Positions 1 through 8,204 of a DNA stretch of 64,000 nucleotides are shown in pieces (the first letter of the stretch is position 1; each line of letters starts with the position of its first letter). A program made the translations under genes and the position numbers. The notes below the pieces were generated by a model that was not told where the DNA came from, searched no databases, and saw nothing but the letters and a program-made list of their open reading frames with translations. The DNA is taken from positions 62,001 to 126,000 of the forward strand of contig NZ_JAMBNR010000002.1 of assembly GCF_023715205.1 (NCBI RefSeq), read 5' to 3'. Origin of the DNA: Mesobacillus maritimus (GTDB taxonomy: Bacteria > Bacillota > Bacilli > Bacillales > Cytobacillaceae).

Positions 1-224
1 ACGATAATGGCATACACAGCCGAGATAATCGCATTGATGGCACCAAATTGTAGGGCCATCACACTGCCCATTTGGAAATAAAAAATCGCGGTTGCAATTC
101 CAAATGTAATGTTGGTAATACTTAACCAACCCATATTTCTTTTGGCAAGAGGAACACGATCCAATGAGTAATCATCGCTCAACTCTTCGTTGAGATTGTT
201 ACCTTTAGAGGTATCAGATCTCAA
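1..224 (-). CDS. NCS1-family nucleobase permease, N-terminal part (cut by window edge)
   Basis: Only the first 74 codons are present; the gene continues past the left edge. The start is a TTG preceded by AAAAGGAGTGATAG. The product begins with a hydrophilic stretch containing DDYSLDRVPLAKR, the typical N-terminus of nucleobase:cation symporter-1 proteins (cytosine, uracil, allantoin permeases), followed by NMGWLSITNITFGIATAIFY, which opens the first membrane helix. Members of this family import purines, pyrimidines or hydantoins with a cation. The substrate cannot be told from this fragment. Family call is by motif recognition. Confidence 0.7.
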   Translation of the reverse strand, partial: MRSDTSKGNNLNEELSDDYSLDRVPLAKRNMGWLSITNITFGIATAIFYFQMGSVMALQFGAINAIISAVYAII

Positions 225-878
225 TACTATCACTCCTTTTGTAAGTTTTTTCACAAGTACTAGCTTTGCAAACAAGTTGACATAATGAATTTGTAGTCAA
301 CTATTTAAGGGTAACAATAAAAACCGGGTGTATTCAAACACGGAAAATGGATGGATTCTGTCATATAACACTTTAAGAGCACATTTATTCGTTAAATACT
401 GTGTTTATCTTTGAAATGCTCCATTTCCGAATATATATTGAGGTTAAAAGGGTAATATCCGTATTTGGGGATTGAACGGAAAGTTTTAATCTGATTTTGG
501 GAGAAATGATAAAGAAAAGCTTAACATGTTATTTGAAAAAGGCGATTAGTAATCTTCCATTGGACTCTTAACAAGATCAATGGAGTTTGTGCAGCCAATG
601 TATTCCTAAATGTAACTCAATTAAATCGCTCTTGTTAACTTGAACACTTGTTCAAAAATGAACAACCAATTTGGGAATTGCTTTGTTACAATGAAACATA
701 CAAGAAGTGAGAGCTTTTATGTAAAATAGACCATAATGAGCGGTGTCTTTATTGAAAACTAATAGAATGTTTTCAAAAAGAAACCATTAAACACAATGGT
801 TCCTTTTTGAAAATATTAAGGGAAAGATAAAAACATAAGAATCTAATTTTTTATAGTTCAATCGTTGAGGGGTCGACC
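225..878. other. Non-coding stretch with a palindrome
   Basis: No convincing gene is seen between the permease start and the end of the ATP-grasp gene. At 640-655 lies a perfect inverted repeat, TTGAACA-CT-TGTTCAA, of the size and symmetry of a TetR- or MarR-type operator, but no regulator gene is adjacent. The far end carries a transcription terminator hairpin. Confidence 0.5.
771..813. terminator. Bidirectional rho-independent terminator
   Basis: TTTCAAAAAGAAACCAT pairs with ATGGTTCCTTTTTGAAA across an eight-base loop (one mismatch). A/T tracts on both sides allow it to work in either direction. It lies just past the stop of the minus-strand ATP-grasp gene. Confidence 0.75.
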
Positions 879-1664
879 CTATTTTTGGTTTTCATTTTGT
901 TCTTTTAATAATCTCCTGCTAGTTCTGCGAATTTGACGCTCTTTCCTTCTTAGTCTTCTATAGAGTAGCGGGTCTCCTAATTTACGAAACATGCTATGAT
1001 CGGGGGTAGTATTCGCCTCGATAAACCATACTTTACCGTTTTTATCGACAGCCATATCCAATCCTACAATACAAAATGAAAATTGAGAATCAAGGACCTG
1101 ACAGATCTTAATACTGACTTCATTTAAGTCGGTCTGCGCTTTTTTATAATCAAAGTTATTTTTATTCGTTCCTAATGCCTGTTCTGCCGTGATAATGACA
1201 CCACCTCTGGCATTGTTGGTCACAACCATTTTAGGAGGTGAAATCTTTGCAGCCCAAGCGGATCTTCTCCATGTACCATTGATTTTATGCATAACAATTC
1301 GAAAATCAAAGGGACGTTCTAGGACGGTCGCAAGTTCGATCCCTTGTTGGATAAGATACTTTTTTGATGAATTCATTTTTTCTCTCAAAGCTATTAATGC
1401 TTGGTCGAGTGTCTCAAAAACTTCAGCCTTATCTTGATAGTGGATTTCATACTGTGAGTCTCCTAGCTTCTTTAAACGCATGACCCCAATCCCTATTCTT
1501 CCTACATTCGGCTTAATAAATAGGCTGGAGTATTGACGTATCATCTCTTTTGCTTTTTCTTCAGAATACCAATCTGTCATAGGTACATACTCTTTAAGTT
1601 CTGGATGATGGAGAAGGGGTAAGGTTTTTTTCATTTTGTCATTAAACGGTTGATGAATATCCAT
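879..1664 (-). CDS. YheC/YheD-family ATP-grasp protein (spore coat-associated family)
   Basis: A 261-residue ATP-grasp enzyme of the YheC/YheD type, whose Bacillus members are linked to the endospore coat. ATP-grasp enzymes activate a carboxylate as acyl-phosphate and ligate it to an amine, but the substrates of this family are not established. The nucleotide-binding loop KPNVGRIGIGV is near residues 51-61. A metal-binding strand VGLDMAVDKNGKVWFIEAN is at about 200-218. It lacks the N-terminal domain present in the 377-residue paralogue downstream. The ATG follows AAAGGAG. It is transcribed away from three related genes, suggesting local duplication around a shared control region. Confidence 0.8.
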   Translation of the reverse strand: MDIHQPFNDKMKKTLPLLHHPELKEYVPMTDWYSEEKAKEMIRQYSSLFIKPNVGRIGIGVMRLKKLGDSQYEIHYQDKAEVFETLDQALIALREKMNSSKKYLIQQGIELATVLERPFDFRIVMHKINGTWRRSAWAAKISPPKMVVTNNARGGVIITAEQALGTNKNNFDYKKAQTDLNEVSIKICQVLDSQFSFCIVGLDMAVDKNGKVWFIEANTTPDHSMFRKLGDPLLYRRLRRKERQIRRTSRRLLKEQNENQK

Positions 1665-2159
1665 TGTTAACTCCTTTCAGTAAACAGAAGATTTTAAATA
1701 GCGGTTGAATTCCATTGATGACCCCGCTATTAGGTGTATAAACTCCATTGGCTAACCCACATTAATCCTGTTCGTCCAAATCTACTGCTTCTCCTTAATT
1801 GTCAACATTGTTATTTATTGTACATGCGTAGTGGCTATTTCTCTTATAGTTGTTTTCCTAGCATGCTGGTTGAGGAAGAGACTCATCCTTTGGCTTTTTC
1901 AAATATCTTTTACTCTCTTTATTGTATTGCCTATCTAAATAATGATGTAGTTCATTAGCCAAATTAGATTACCTAATTTATAGAAAAGTAAATTTTATAT
2001 TTCATAAATTAGGGACTTTTCGGGTGAAAGTCCACACCCTCTTTCTATGGGGTGTAGTTCTAAGTTCCCGTATATAAGGATTTTCTTCCTGTAATTAGTC
2101 TTGTGGACTGTATCATTTTAATAGTAGAAGCATAGACTCTAATGTTGGGAGGTTAGGGA
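1665..2159. other. Divergent intergenic region between ATP-grasp genes
   Basis: This 495-base gap should hold promoters for the divergent ATP-grasp genes. No protein family is recognisable in it; a 74-codon open frame starting at 1734 has no good ribosome binding site and a hydrophobic-random composition. A pair of adjacent stem-loops just upstream of the plus-strand genes is listed separately. Confidence 0.45.
2013..2055 (+). promoter_or_regulatory. Two adjacent stem-loops in the leader of the ATP-grasp/KamA gene run
   Basis: Stem 1 pairs GGACTTT (2013-2019) with AAAGTCC (2027-2033) around a TCGGGTG loop. Stem 2 immediately follows, pairing ACACCC (2034-2039) with GGGTGT (2050-2055). A GGGA/TCCC pairing (2012-2015 with 2066-2069) could enclose both. 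It lies about 100 bases before the first plus-strand start. It matches no riboswitch class that I know, and there is no U-tract for a terminator. A structured leader is an inference. Confidence 0.35.
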
Positions 2160-2935
2160 GTGAAAGCGCATAAAATTATTAAAAGCAAAATAAAAAAAAC
2201 ATTCCCCTTAAAACAGGATTCATTCCTTTCTCATCATGTACCAGAACTCCATTGGTTTTCTACAAAGAGTCTTAAGCGAATGGTGGAATCCTATCCCCAG
2301 ATCTACGTTAAACCGAATCGAGGGAGAAAAGGTATAGGGATTAGCCGGGTAAAACAGCTCAGTGAATCTGAATATGAACTGTCCTATGGAAATACCAATA
2401 AACGAGTCTCTTACCCTGAACTGGTAAAGGAATTAAATAGACGTTTTGTTCCGGGGAAATCTTATCTTGTTCAACAGGGAATAGACTTAGCTACTGTAAA
2501 CGGGTGCCCTTTTCATATTCGAGTGGTGATGCAGAAACCAATGGATATCTGGAGGCTTACGGTTACGTCTGCTATCGTGGCAAAGCGGAAGGATGCTGTA
2601 GTCACAAATGTAGCTAGGGGGAATACTGAATTTCCAATGGTGCAAGTCTTGAAAAATTGTGATCAAAAATTAAATCCAATGAATATGATTCGTGAAATAG
2701 TTGATCTATCTCATCAAATGTAAATGTTTTGGGGGCGCGCTTTCCTTTTTTGGTGGTTGGTTTAGACTTGGGAATCGATAAACAAGGGAAGGTATGGTTT
2801 ATCGAGGCAAATACCAAACCAGGCTGTAAGGGCATCGATAAAGTGAACAATAAAGAATCGTATCAAAAATATCTTGAAGCCAAGAAATGGATTCGTGGGA
2901 ACAAAAGGCGTAGTAAAAATGGTAAAAGCAGGTGA
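2160..2935 (+). pseudogene. YheC/YheD-family ATP-grasp protein, frameshifted
   Basis: The reading frame begins at a GTG behind GGGAGGTTAGGGA and runs 187 codons to a TAA at 2721. The protein then resumes in another frame as GARFPFLVVGLDLGIDKQGK and WFIEANTKPGCKG. Skipping two bases (TA, 2721-2722) restores one continuous protein collinear with the minus-strand paralogue, with KPNRGRKGIGI in the N-terminal half and the WFIEAN metal site after the break. Without repair the product loses its metal-binding end and should be inactive. The downstream gene starts five bases after this one stops. Either a recent mutation or a sequencing error is possible. Confidence 0.7.
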
Positions 2936-2939
2936 TTGA

Positions 2940-3734
2940 ATGCCGATTAAAAGACATCAAGTTAAAAGTAAATTAACAGTTGGTTATGTTCTCCAGAGTC
3001 ATCCGGAAACCATGAAATACTTTCCTGCTACTGAACTTCTTACAAAAAAAAATTTCACGGATATGATCAGAAAGTATAAAAAGGTATATCTTAAGCCGGA
3101 CCGAGGCAGGAAATCTCGGGGGATCATTCGTGTTGAACAGGAGGGGCCAAGTGCCTATCTTCTTCGCAGCATTATTAAAGGGAAACAACATAAATTTGAT
3201 CATTTCAACAAATTATGGTCCGAGGTCAAGGAGTTGACTGCTGGTAGGCGGTACGTCGTTCAGCAAGAAATAAAAAGTGTAACGAATGACGGTCGCAATT
3301 TTGACTTAAGATGCCATGCCCTTCGAATTAATGGAGAGTGGGTCATTGGCGGGATCTGTGCGAGGGTAGGTGAACTTGGGAATTTTGTTACAACCTCTCA
3401 CATTGGAGGAACACCAACGCCTTTAGAGACATTATTTACTGATTTGCTTGGTTACGATAACGAAGAGCAATCAGAAGTATTAGAAAGACTGAATGATTGT
3501 ATTTTACAAGCTGTAAAAGTTGTTAGTCCTATTTATCCAAAAAACTTGGAATTTGCAGTTGATATCGGGTTGGACAAGGAAAAGCAGGTTTGGATTTATG
3601 AAGTGAATAATCAACCGCTCATTCGTGGTAATTTCAAACTCCTGCCGGATAAGACTCTTTACCATAGAATTCGAAGTCTACGGGATGAGGCCAGGAAAAG
3701 TAATGAGTCCAATCTATCAAATAATACAGATTAG
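2940..3734 (+). CDS. YheC/YheD-family ATP-grasp protein
   Basis: A 264-residue ATP-grasp protein, the third in the local group. It shows the loop LKPDRGRKSRGIIRV at about residues 51-65, a conserved VVQQEI strand before the central domain, and the metal-binding end AVDIGLDKEKQVWIYEVNNQP. IYEVNN replaces the WFIEAN of its neighbours, so the binding site has diverged. The start overlaps the ribosome binding site region of the preceding gene's end (AGCAGGTGATTGA before ATG), implying translational coupling. Substrate is unknown; sporulation-linked peptide ligation is an inference from the family. Confidence 0.78.
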   Translation: MPIKRHQVKSKLTVGYVLQSHPETMKYFPATELLTKKNFTDMIRKYKKVYLKPDRGRKSRGIIRVEQEGPSAYLLRSIIKGKQHKFDHFNKLWSEVKELTAGRRYVVQQEIKSVTNDGRNFDLRCHALRINGEWVIGGICARVGELGNFVTTSHIGGTPTPLETLFTDLLGYDNEEQSEVLERLNDCILQAVKVVSPIYPKNLEFAVDIGLDKEKQVWIYEVNNQPLIRGNFKLLPDKTLYHRIRSLRDEARKSNESNLSNNTD

Positions 3735-3909
3735 GTAAACACCTTTATAAATTAGGCTGTGTTAAAGAACAATGTTGATTTTAACCAGGTATCAAGGCTT
3801 ATCAGAGCCAAAATTTAAAAAGTAAACAGATGTTATCAAGAAAGGTTCCTGTGGGGTTCTTACATCAGTATCCTACCTTATCTATGAGTAAAGGGAGGGC
3901 CAGAAACGA

Positions 3910-5043
3910 ATGATGCCTTTAAATCGTCCGATAGTAGGTGTATTTATTGATCATTCAGTCATCTTAAGATTGAATAAGCAGAAAACGAACTTCAGAAGTT
4001 ACCAAAGAATTCTTGAAATGGCTAAAGCGAGTGTCGAAGCAGAGGTTACTCTATATTACTTCTCCATTAAAAACTTTGATTTTAAGCAAAATCTTATTTT
4101 GGGAACGAGTTTTGATGTTGAGACAAATCAATGGAAGCAAGAATATTTCCCATTACCTGATATTCTCTATAATCGACGTGCTGGTGGGGGAGCGTCTAAG
4201 TTTATCGTTGAACATATTGAGGATATTCTCGATCAACACAAAGTTATTAAGATTAACACCCACTCTTATTTTAATAAATGGGAGGTTTACCAAGAACTAA
4301 GTCAAATGGCTGAGGTGAGCCAATATCTCCCTTATTCAGTCATGTATCAAGACGAAAGTGATTTGAAGGATTTTTTGAAACTGAGAAATGAAGCCTATTT
4401 AAAAGGAGTACGTGGAGGACGGGGAAGATGGATTTACCGTGTTCGCAAGAAGCCAGAAGGGAAGTTCGAATATAGCTATTTTGTTAATAAAATGGTTAGG
4501 GAGCAAGTAGATAGTTGGGAAGAATTAATCAATAAAATTCGGAAATTTTACAAAAGTAGGAATTTTATCATCCAGAAAACGATCAATTTAATTCAATTCA
4601 ATGGGAGTAAGGTTGATTTTCGCGCGGAGTTACAACGAAATGGGGAAGGCGAGCTTACGATTGTTGGGGTATGTGCAAGAATTGGGAAAAGCAACTCACC
4701 GATTACGATTCATTCATCAGCTTATCCGATTGAGGAGTTTTTTAAAGAGTTCTTATATTTTTCCGATGAGGATGTAACGAAATTAATGGAAAGGGTTCAT
4801 CAATTTCTATATAGCATTTATGAGTCGTTAGAAAAGGTTTATGGCAAGTTTGGAGAAATAGGAATCGATTTTGGGATCGATGAAGAAGGGGAGATTTGGT
4901 TTATTGAGCCGAATTCTAAATCCGCAAAGGTCTCCCTAATGAAGGCTTATGATCAAGAAACATTTCATCAAGCTTTCTTAAATCCGTTATTATACTCCAA
5001 ATATTTATATAGAAAAAAAAGGACTTCGGATGATCAAGAATAG
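3910..5043 (+). CDS. Full-length YheC/YheD-family ATP-grasp protein
   Basis: At 377 residues this is the only full-length member of the local group. It has an N-terminal alpha/beta domain of about 110 residues (PIVGVFIDHSVILRL ... PDILYNRRAGGG) followed by the ATP-grasp domain. The ATP-grasp loop is KGVRGGRGRWIYRV, the central strand is FIIQKTINLIQFNG, and the metal-binding end is GIDFGIDEEGEIWFIEPNSK. The ATG lies behind GGGAGGGCCAGAAACG; the next codon is also ATG. It is followed after 68 bases by the KamA-family gene on the same strand. Function is likely carboxylate-amine ligation; the partners are unknown. Confidence 0.8.
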   Translation: MMPLNRPIVGVFIDHSVILRLNKQKTNFRSYQRILEMAKASVEAEVTLYYFSIKNFDFKQNLILGTSFDVETNQWKQEYFPLPDILYNRRAGGGASKFIVEHIEDILDQHKVIKINTHSYFNKWEVYQELSQMAEVSQYLPYSVMYQDESDLKDFLKLRNEAYLKGVRGGRGRWIYRVRKKPEGKFEYSYFVNKMVREQVDSWEELINKIRKFYKSRNFIIQKTINLIQFNGSKVDFRAELQRNGEGELTIVGVCARIGKSNSPITIHSSAYPIEEFFKEFLYFSDEDVTKLMERVHQFLYSIYESLEKVYGKFGEIGIDFGIDEEGEIWFIEPNSKSAKVSLMKAYDQETFHQAFLNPLLYSKYLYRKKRTSDDQE

Positions 5044-5111
5044 GGGAAATGAGCATTCTGTCAAGGTTCGCCTGAAGAGGATCCAATTTCTTCTGGGAGG
5101 TTTTAATCAAT

Positions 5112-6302
5112 ATGTCAAACCCTAAATATATAACAAATATAAGTAAAATACAGAATTTGAGTGAAGAGGAAAAGAAAGTACTGGAAGATGTCACGAAAAA
5201 GTTTGTTTTTCGGATAAATGAATATTATTTAAATCTGATCGACTGGTCAGATCCAAAAGACCCACTACGCAAGCTAGTGATTCCATCTTCAGAGGAACTA
5301 TTAGAATACGGTAGATGGGATGCATCAGACGAGGATACAAATTATGTCGTGAAAGGGTGCCAGCATAAATACTCGACAACCGCTCTTCTATTGGTTTCTG
5401 AAGTTTGTGGGGCATACTGTCGATACTGTTTTCGAAAACGATTGTTTCGCTCAGATGTAAAAGAGGCAATGTCGGATATCACCGAGGGGCTTGAATATAT
5501 TAGAAACACTCCTGAAATTAATAATGTTCTTCTGACCGGAGGAGATCCACTGATTCTTGGCACCCCTAAATTACGCTGGGTCCTTGAACAATTACGAGAT
5601 ATTGACCATGTGCAGATTATTAGGATTGGCTCCAAAATGCCTGTTTTTAATCCTATGCGAATTTATGAAGACGAAGAACTATTAGCTCTATTAAAAGAGC
5701 ATTCTACTGTGAACAAGAGAATCTATGTAATGGCTCATATTAATCATCCAAGGGAAATTACTCCTCAGTCACGTAAAGCGATTGAAGCACTTCATGAAGC
5801 GGGTGTAATCGTAGTCAATCAGACTCCTGTTCTGAAGGGGATTAACGATGATCCGGCTGTTTTAGGTGAACTGTTAGATAAACTATCCTGGGCTGGAGTT
5901 ACACCTTATTATTTCTTTATTAATCGGCCTGTTGCAGGAAACGCTTCATTTGTTTTACCGCTAGAACAAGTATACCGTATCGTTGAGGTTGCGAAGGGGA
6001 AATCGTCAGGCCTTGGGAAACGGGTTAAATTAGTGATGAGTCATACATCTGGTAAAATTGAAATCCTCGCAATCGAGAATGGAAAGGCCTATCTTAAATA
6101 TCACCAATCACGTGATAATGAATATGGAAAGTTCATGATTCTAGACTGTCCACCTACGGCAGCATGGTTTGATGACCTACCAAATAACGAGCAATATTGG
6201 AAAAAACCTGTCAAAAAGGCGAATGATGTGGTCTCTGTAAATGAGCTGCCTCCTATTCCTCAGAAAAAACGTCCTTCTACTAATGTAAATGATGAACTCT
6301 AG
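5112..6302 (+). CDS. KamA-family radical SAM/PLP aminomutase
   Basis: A 396-residue radical SAM protein of the lysine/glutamate 2,3-aminomutase family, which moves an alpha-amino group to the beta carbon using a 4Fe-4S cluster, S-adenosylmethionine and pyridoxal phosphate. The cluster motif is C99-GAY-C103-RY-C106, followed by a GGDP motif at 143-146. Lys315 in SHTSGK is the probable PLP lysine. By eye, the two aspartates that hold the lysine side chain in lysine 2,3-aminomutase fall on Arg272 and a non-acidic residue near 310, so lysine is an unlikely substrate. It is shorter than B. subtilis KamA (YodO). It ends the ATP-grasp gene run and is followed by a terminator. The substrate is an open question. 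Confidence 0.75.
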   Translation: MSNPKYITNISKIQNLSEEEKKVLEDVTKKFVFRINEYYLNLIDWSDPKDPLRKLVIPSSEELLEYGRWDASDEDTNYVVKGCQHKYSTTALLLVSEVCGAYCRYCFRKRLFRSDVKEAMSDITEGLEYIRNTPEINNVLLTGGDPLILGTPKLRWVLEQLRDIDHVQIIRIGSKMPVFNPMRIYEDEELLALLKEHSTVNKRIYVMAHINHPREITPQSRKAIEALHEAGVIVVNQTPVLKGINDDPAVLGELLDKLSWAGVTPYYFFINRPVAGNASFVLPLEQVYRIVEVAKGKSSGLGKRVKLVMSHTSGKIEILAIENGKAYLKYHQSRDNEYGKFMILDCPPTAAWFDDLPNNEQYWKKPVKKANDVVSVNELPPIPQKKRPSTNVNDEL

Positions 6303-6354
6303 TTATACCAGAACGCAATTATACCTTTTTTACAATAAATGAGACTATCAGAAA

Positions 6355-6382
6355 AACCCTCTACAGTCATTTGTAGAGGGTT
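6355..6382 (+). terminator. Rho-independent terminator after the KamA-family gene
   Basis: AACCCTCTACA pairs with TGTAGAGGGTT across a short loop, followed by AAAATTTG rather than a clean T-run on the plus strand. It ends the plus-strand gene run and may also stop transcription from the opposite side. Confidence 0.7.
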
Positions 6383-6494
6383 AAAATTTGAATTTGGGAA
6401 AAACGTTGAACCAAGAATGTGTGATTGTTCGCGGGACATTTGAGCTATGAAACCTTGGGACTAATGTATTGTTTAAGAGTCTTTGGGTACTAGG

Positions 6495-7406
6495 CTATTT
6501 TTCTGGTTGAATATACGGTACGATTTCCGCAGTAACGCCCACAGAGGCACCGCGAATAAAGTCTTGGTTTTCTAAGGTTTTAAAGTTTTCCGTTTGGCCG
6601 GTAAGCATAACTCCGAGGATTTTCACTTCATCAAAAGGATTATTTTTATTACTCTTTAAAAATTGTTGAATGGTGTCGTTATGCCCTTTGGGGTCATAGG
6701 TATCTAGGTCTTTCATAAATGTGTCATAAGCTTCTTTCGGTGAATCACCTGGATGGAAACCATAAACATTCGTACCCGAAGGTCCCTTACTTTCATCGAC
6801 AATTGGCGAAGTCATATACAACCAGGCGATGTTTAAATCATCAGGGATCTTTGTTTCAATTTCTTGATAGGTATATGGCTGATCGAAAGAAATCGCCACT
6901 TCGGCAAGGTAATTTTTCATTTGCGAAATTTCGGTTAGTTCATTTTGAACACCATCATGATATTCTTGAATGCTTGGATGATAAAAAGTCGCCACTTTGT
7001 TTTTCGTTTGTTTATCATACTCATAAAACTCGTTATCTGACCAATAAAATCCTGGGGTTAACTCATTGTAATCAATATTGATGCCAAACCAATCATAGGA
7101 ACTTGTAAGTGTACTCCATTGTACTAAATAGCCATGAATATTTTTCGAACGATTTGTCACAATGTTGCCACCAAATGTTGAGGAGTTACTCGTTACGCGC
7201 GAGTCAATTTGGATATTGGGTTGGGCGACTTGATGATACAAATACAATACTTCGTGAAGTCTATTTGAGCTTTTGGCAGCAAAATAATTCCCAGTTTTAT
7301 AGAGAATTGGTAACAGAATGAGGACGACGATGATGCTAATGAGAACGATTTTTAGGAATTGTTTTCGTTTTGCTTTTTTTAAAGCTTTATTTAACGAACT
7401 GTCCAT
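6495..7406 (-). CDS. Membrane anti-sigma factor (sigma factor regulator N- and C-terminal domains)
   Basis: A 303-residue protein with a basic cytoplasmic N-terminus (LNKALKKAKRKQ), one membrane helix at about residues 18-38, and a large extracytoplasmic part. This is the architecture of the sigma factor regulator family that restrains ECF sigma factors in Bacillus. The C-terminal region (DLNIAWLYMTSP ... VYGFHPGDSP) fits the family's C-terminal domain. Its start overlaps the 3' end of the upstream sigma factor gene by 16 bases, with GGAGGAAAGCGGTC before the ATG, so the pair should be co-translated. The inducing signal cannot be inferred. Confidence 0.82.
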   Translation of the reverse strand: MDSSLNKALKKAKRKQFLKIVLISIIVVLILLPILYKTGNYFAAKSSNRLHEVLYLYHQVAQPNIQIDSRVTSNSSTFGGNIVTNRSKNIHGYLVQWSTLTSSYDWFGINIDYNELTPGFYWSDNEFYEYDKQTKNKVATFYHPSIQEYHDGVQNELTEISQMKNYLAEVAISFDQPYTYQEIETKIPDDLNIAWLYMTSPIVDESKGPSGTNVYGFHPGDSPKEAYDTFMKDLDTYDPKGHNDTIQQFLKSNKNNPFDEVKILGVMLTGQTENFKTLENQDFIRGASVGVTAEIVPYIQPEK

Positions 7407-7897
7407 GACCGCTTTCCTCCAATCTTGGCGTGAATAGTTTTCCGCGCACGGTACAATTTTTGCTTTACACTGTTTTCTTTTAAATCTAAAATCACCGCAA
7501 TTTCTTCATAGGAAAAATCATAATAATACTTTAAATAGTAGATTTCTTTGTATTCTGGGTTGATGTCTTTTAATAAATAAAAAATCTCATCTCGATTTAA
7601 AATGGCCTCAAACTCGCAATCGGTTTGTTGCAGCTTGGCGTATATTGCATCGCTTAAGCGAATGTTTTGCTGTTCTTTTTTTCGTTTATAATCGATGTAT
7701 TCATTGAGAGCCACTCGAAAAAACCACGGTCGGATATTGCTTGCAGTTAAATCATCCAACAACGTATACACTTTGTAAAACGTATTTTGAATGATATCTT
7801 CCGCATCTTCTTTACTCGCTCCTTTCGCACGTAATAGACGGAACACTTCCTCTCCCAATTGGATCAGATAGGAGGCAAGTGTATTTTCTTTTTTCAT
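7391..7897 (-). CDS. ECF-type RNA polymerase sigma factor
   Basis: A 168-residue sigma-70-family factor with region 2 (ASKEDAEDIIQNTFYKVY ... PWFFRVALNEYIDYKRK) and region 4 (YYYDFSYEEIAVILDL, then ENSVKQKLYRARKTI). The ATG at 7897 is preferred over an open frame extending 42 codons upstream, because GGGGGAGGACAG sits directly before it and MKKENTLASYLIQLGEEVF is a normal ECF start. It is paired with the overlapping membrane anti-sigma gene, so activity should be released by an envelope stimulus. Such pairs usually autoregulate; I could not identify a confident ECF promoter upstream. Confidence 0.85.
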   Translation of the reverse strand: MKKENTLASYLIQLGEEVFRLLRAKGASKEDAEDIIQNTFYKVYTLLDDLTASNIRPWFFRVALNEYIDYKRKKEQQNIRLSDAIYAKLQQTDCEFEAILNRDEIFYLLKDINPEYKEIYYLKYYYDFSYEEIAVILDLKENSVKQKLYRARKTIHAKIGGKRSWTVR

Positions 7898-8168
7898 CGT
7901 CTGTCCTCCCCCTATACTTATACAACGATTAAGGAAATCTGAATGTCTACACTGGAGGTTGATCTTTTTAAAGAAGTTTTGATACGGTGATGGTTTATTT
8001 TGGCAGTATGTATACTGTAACAATTATGGGGAGATTGGACAACCTGGTTCTTTGAAAATTGGAATGGAGTGAAGGTTTCAAGTGTATTTCTAGTACTGGT
8101 CAACAGTTGAATGGGGATTTTGCGGGTGTGATTTTACAATAATCCAGTGTTCGCTAAAGAACATAAAC

Positions 8169-8196
8169 AAAAACCTCTCTTAAATCAGGGAGGTTT
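8169..8196 (-). terminator. Rho-independent terminator of the DUF1002 gene
   Basis: On the minus strand AACCTCC and GAGGTT form a stem around a ten-base loop, followed by TTTGTTT. It lies immediately after the stop codon of the DUF1002 gene. Confidence 0.65.
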
Positions 8197-8204
8197 TCGT
8201 CGTT

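Noticed and set aside
1734-1958. 74-codon open frame between ATP-grasp genes
   Set aside because: No ribosome binding site, unusual Cys/Tyr-rich composition and no family resemblance.
5112-6302. Lysine 2,3-aminomutase as a firm product name
   Set aside because: The two lysine side-chain-binding aspartates appear to be missing, so only the family is claimed.
7898-8023. Forty-two-residue N-terminal extension of the ECF sigma factor
   Set aside because: The ATG at 7897 has a strong ribosome binding site and gives the normal family length; the extension has no sigma-factor features.
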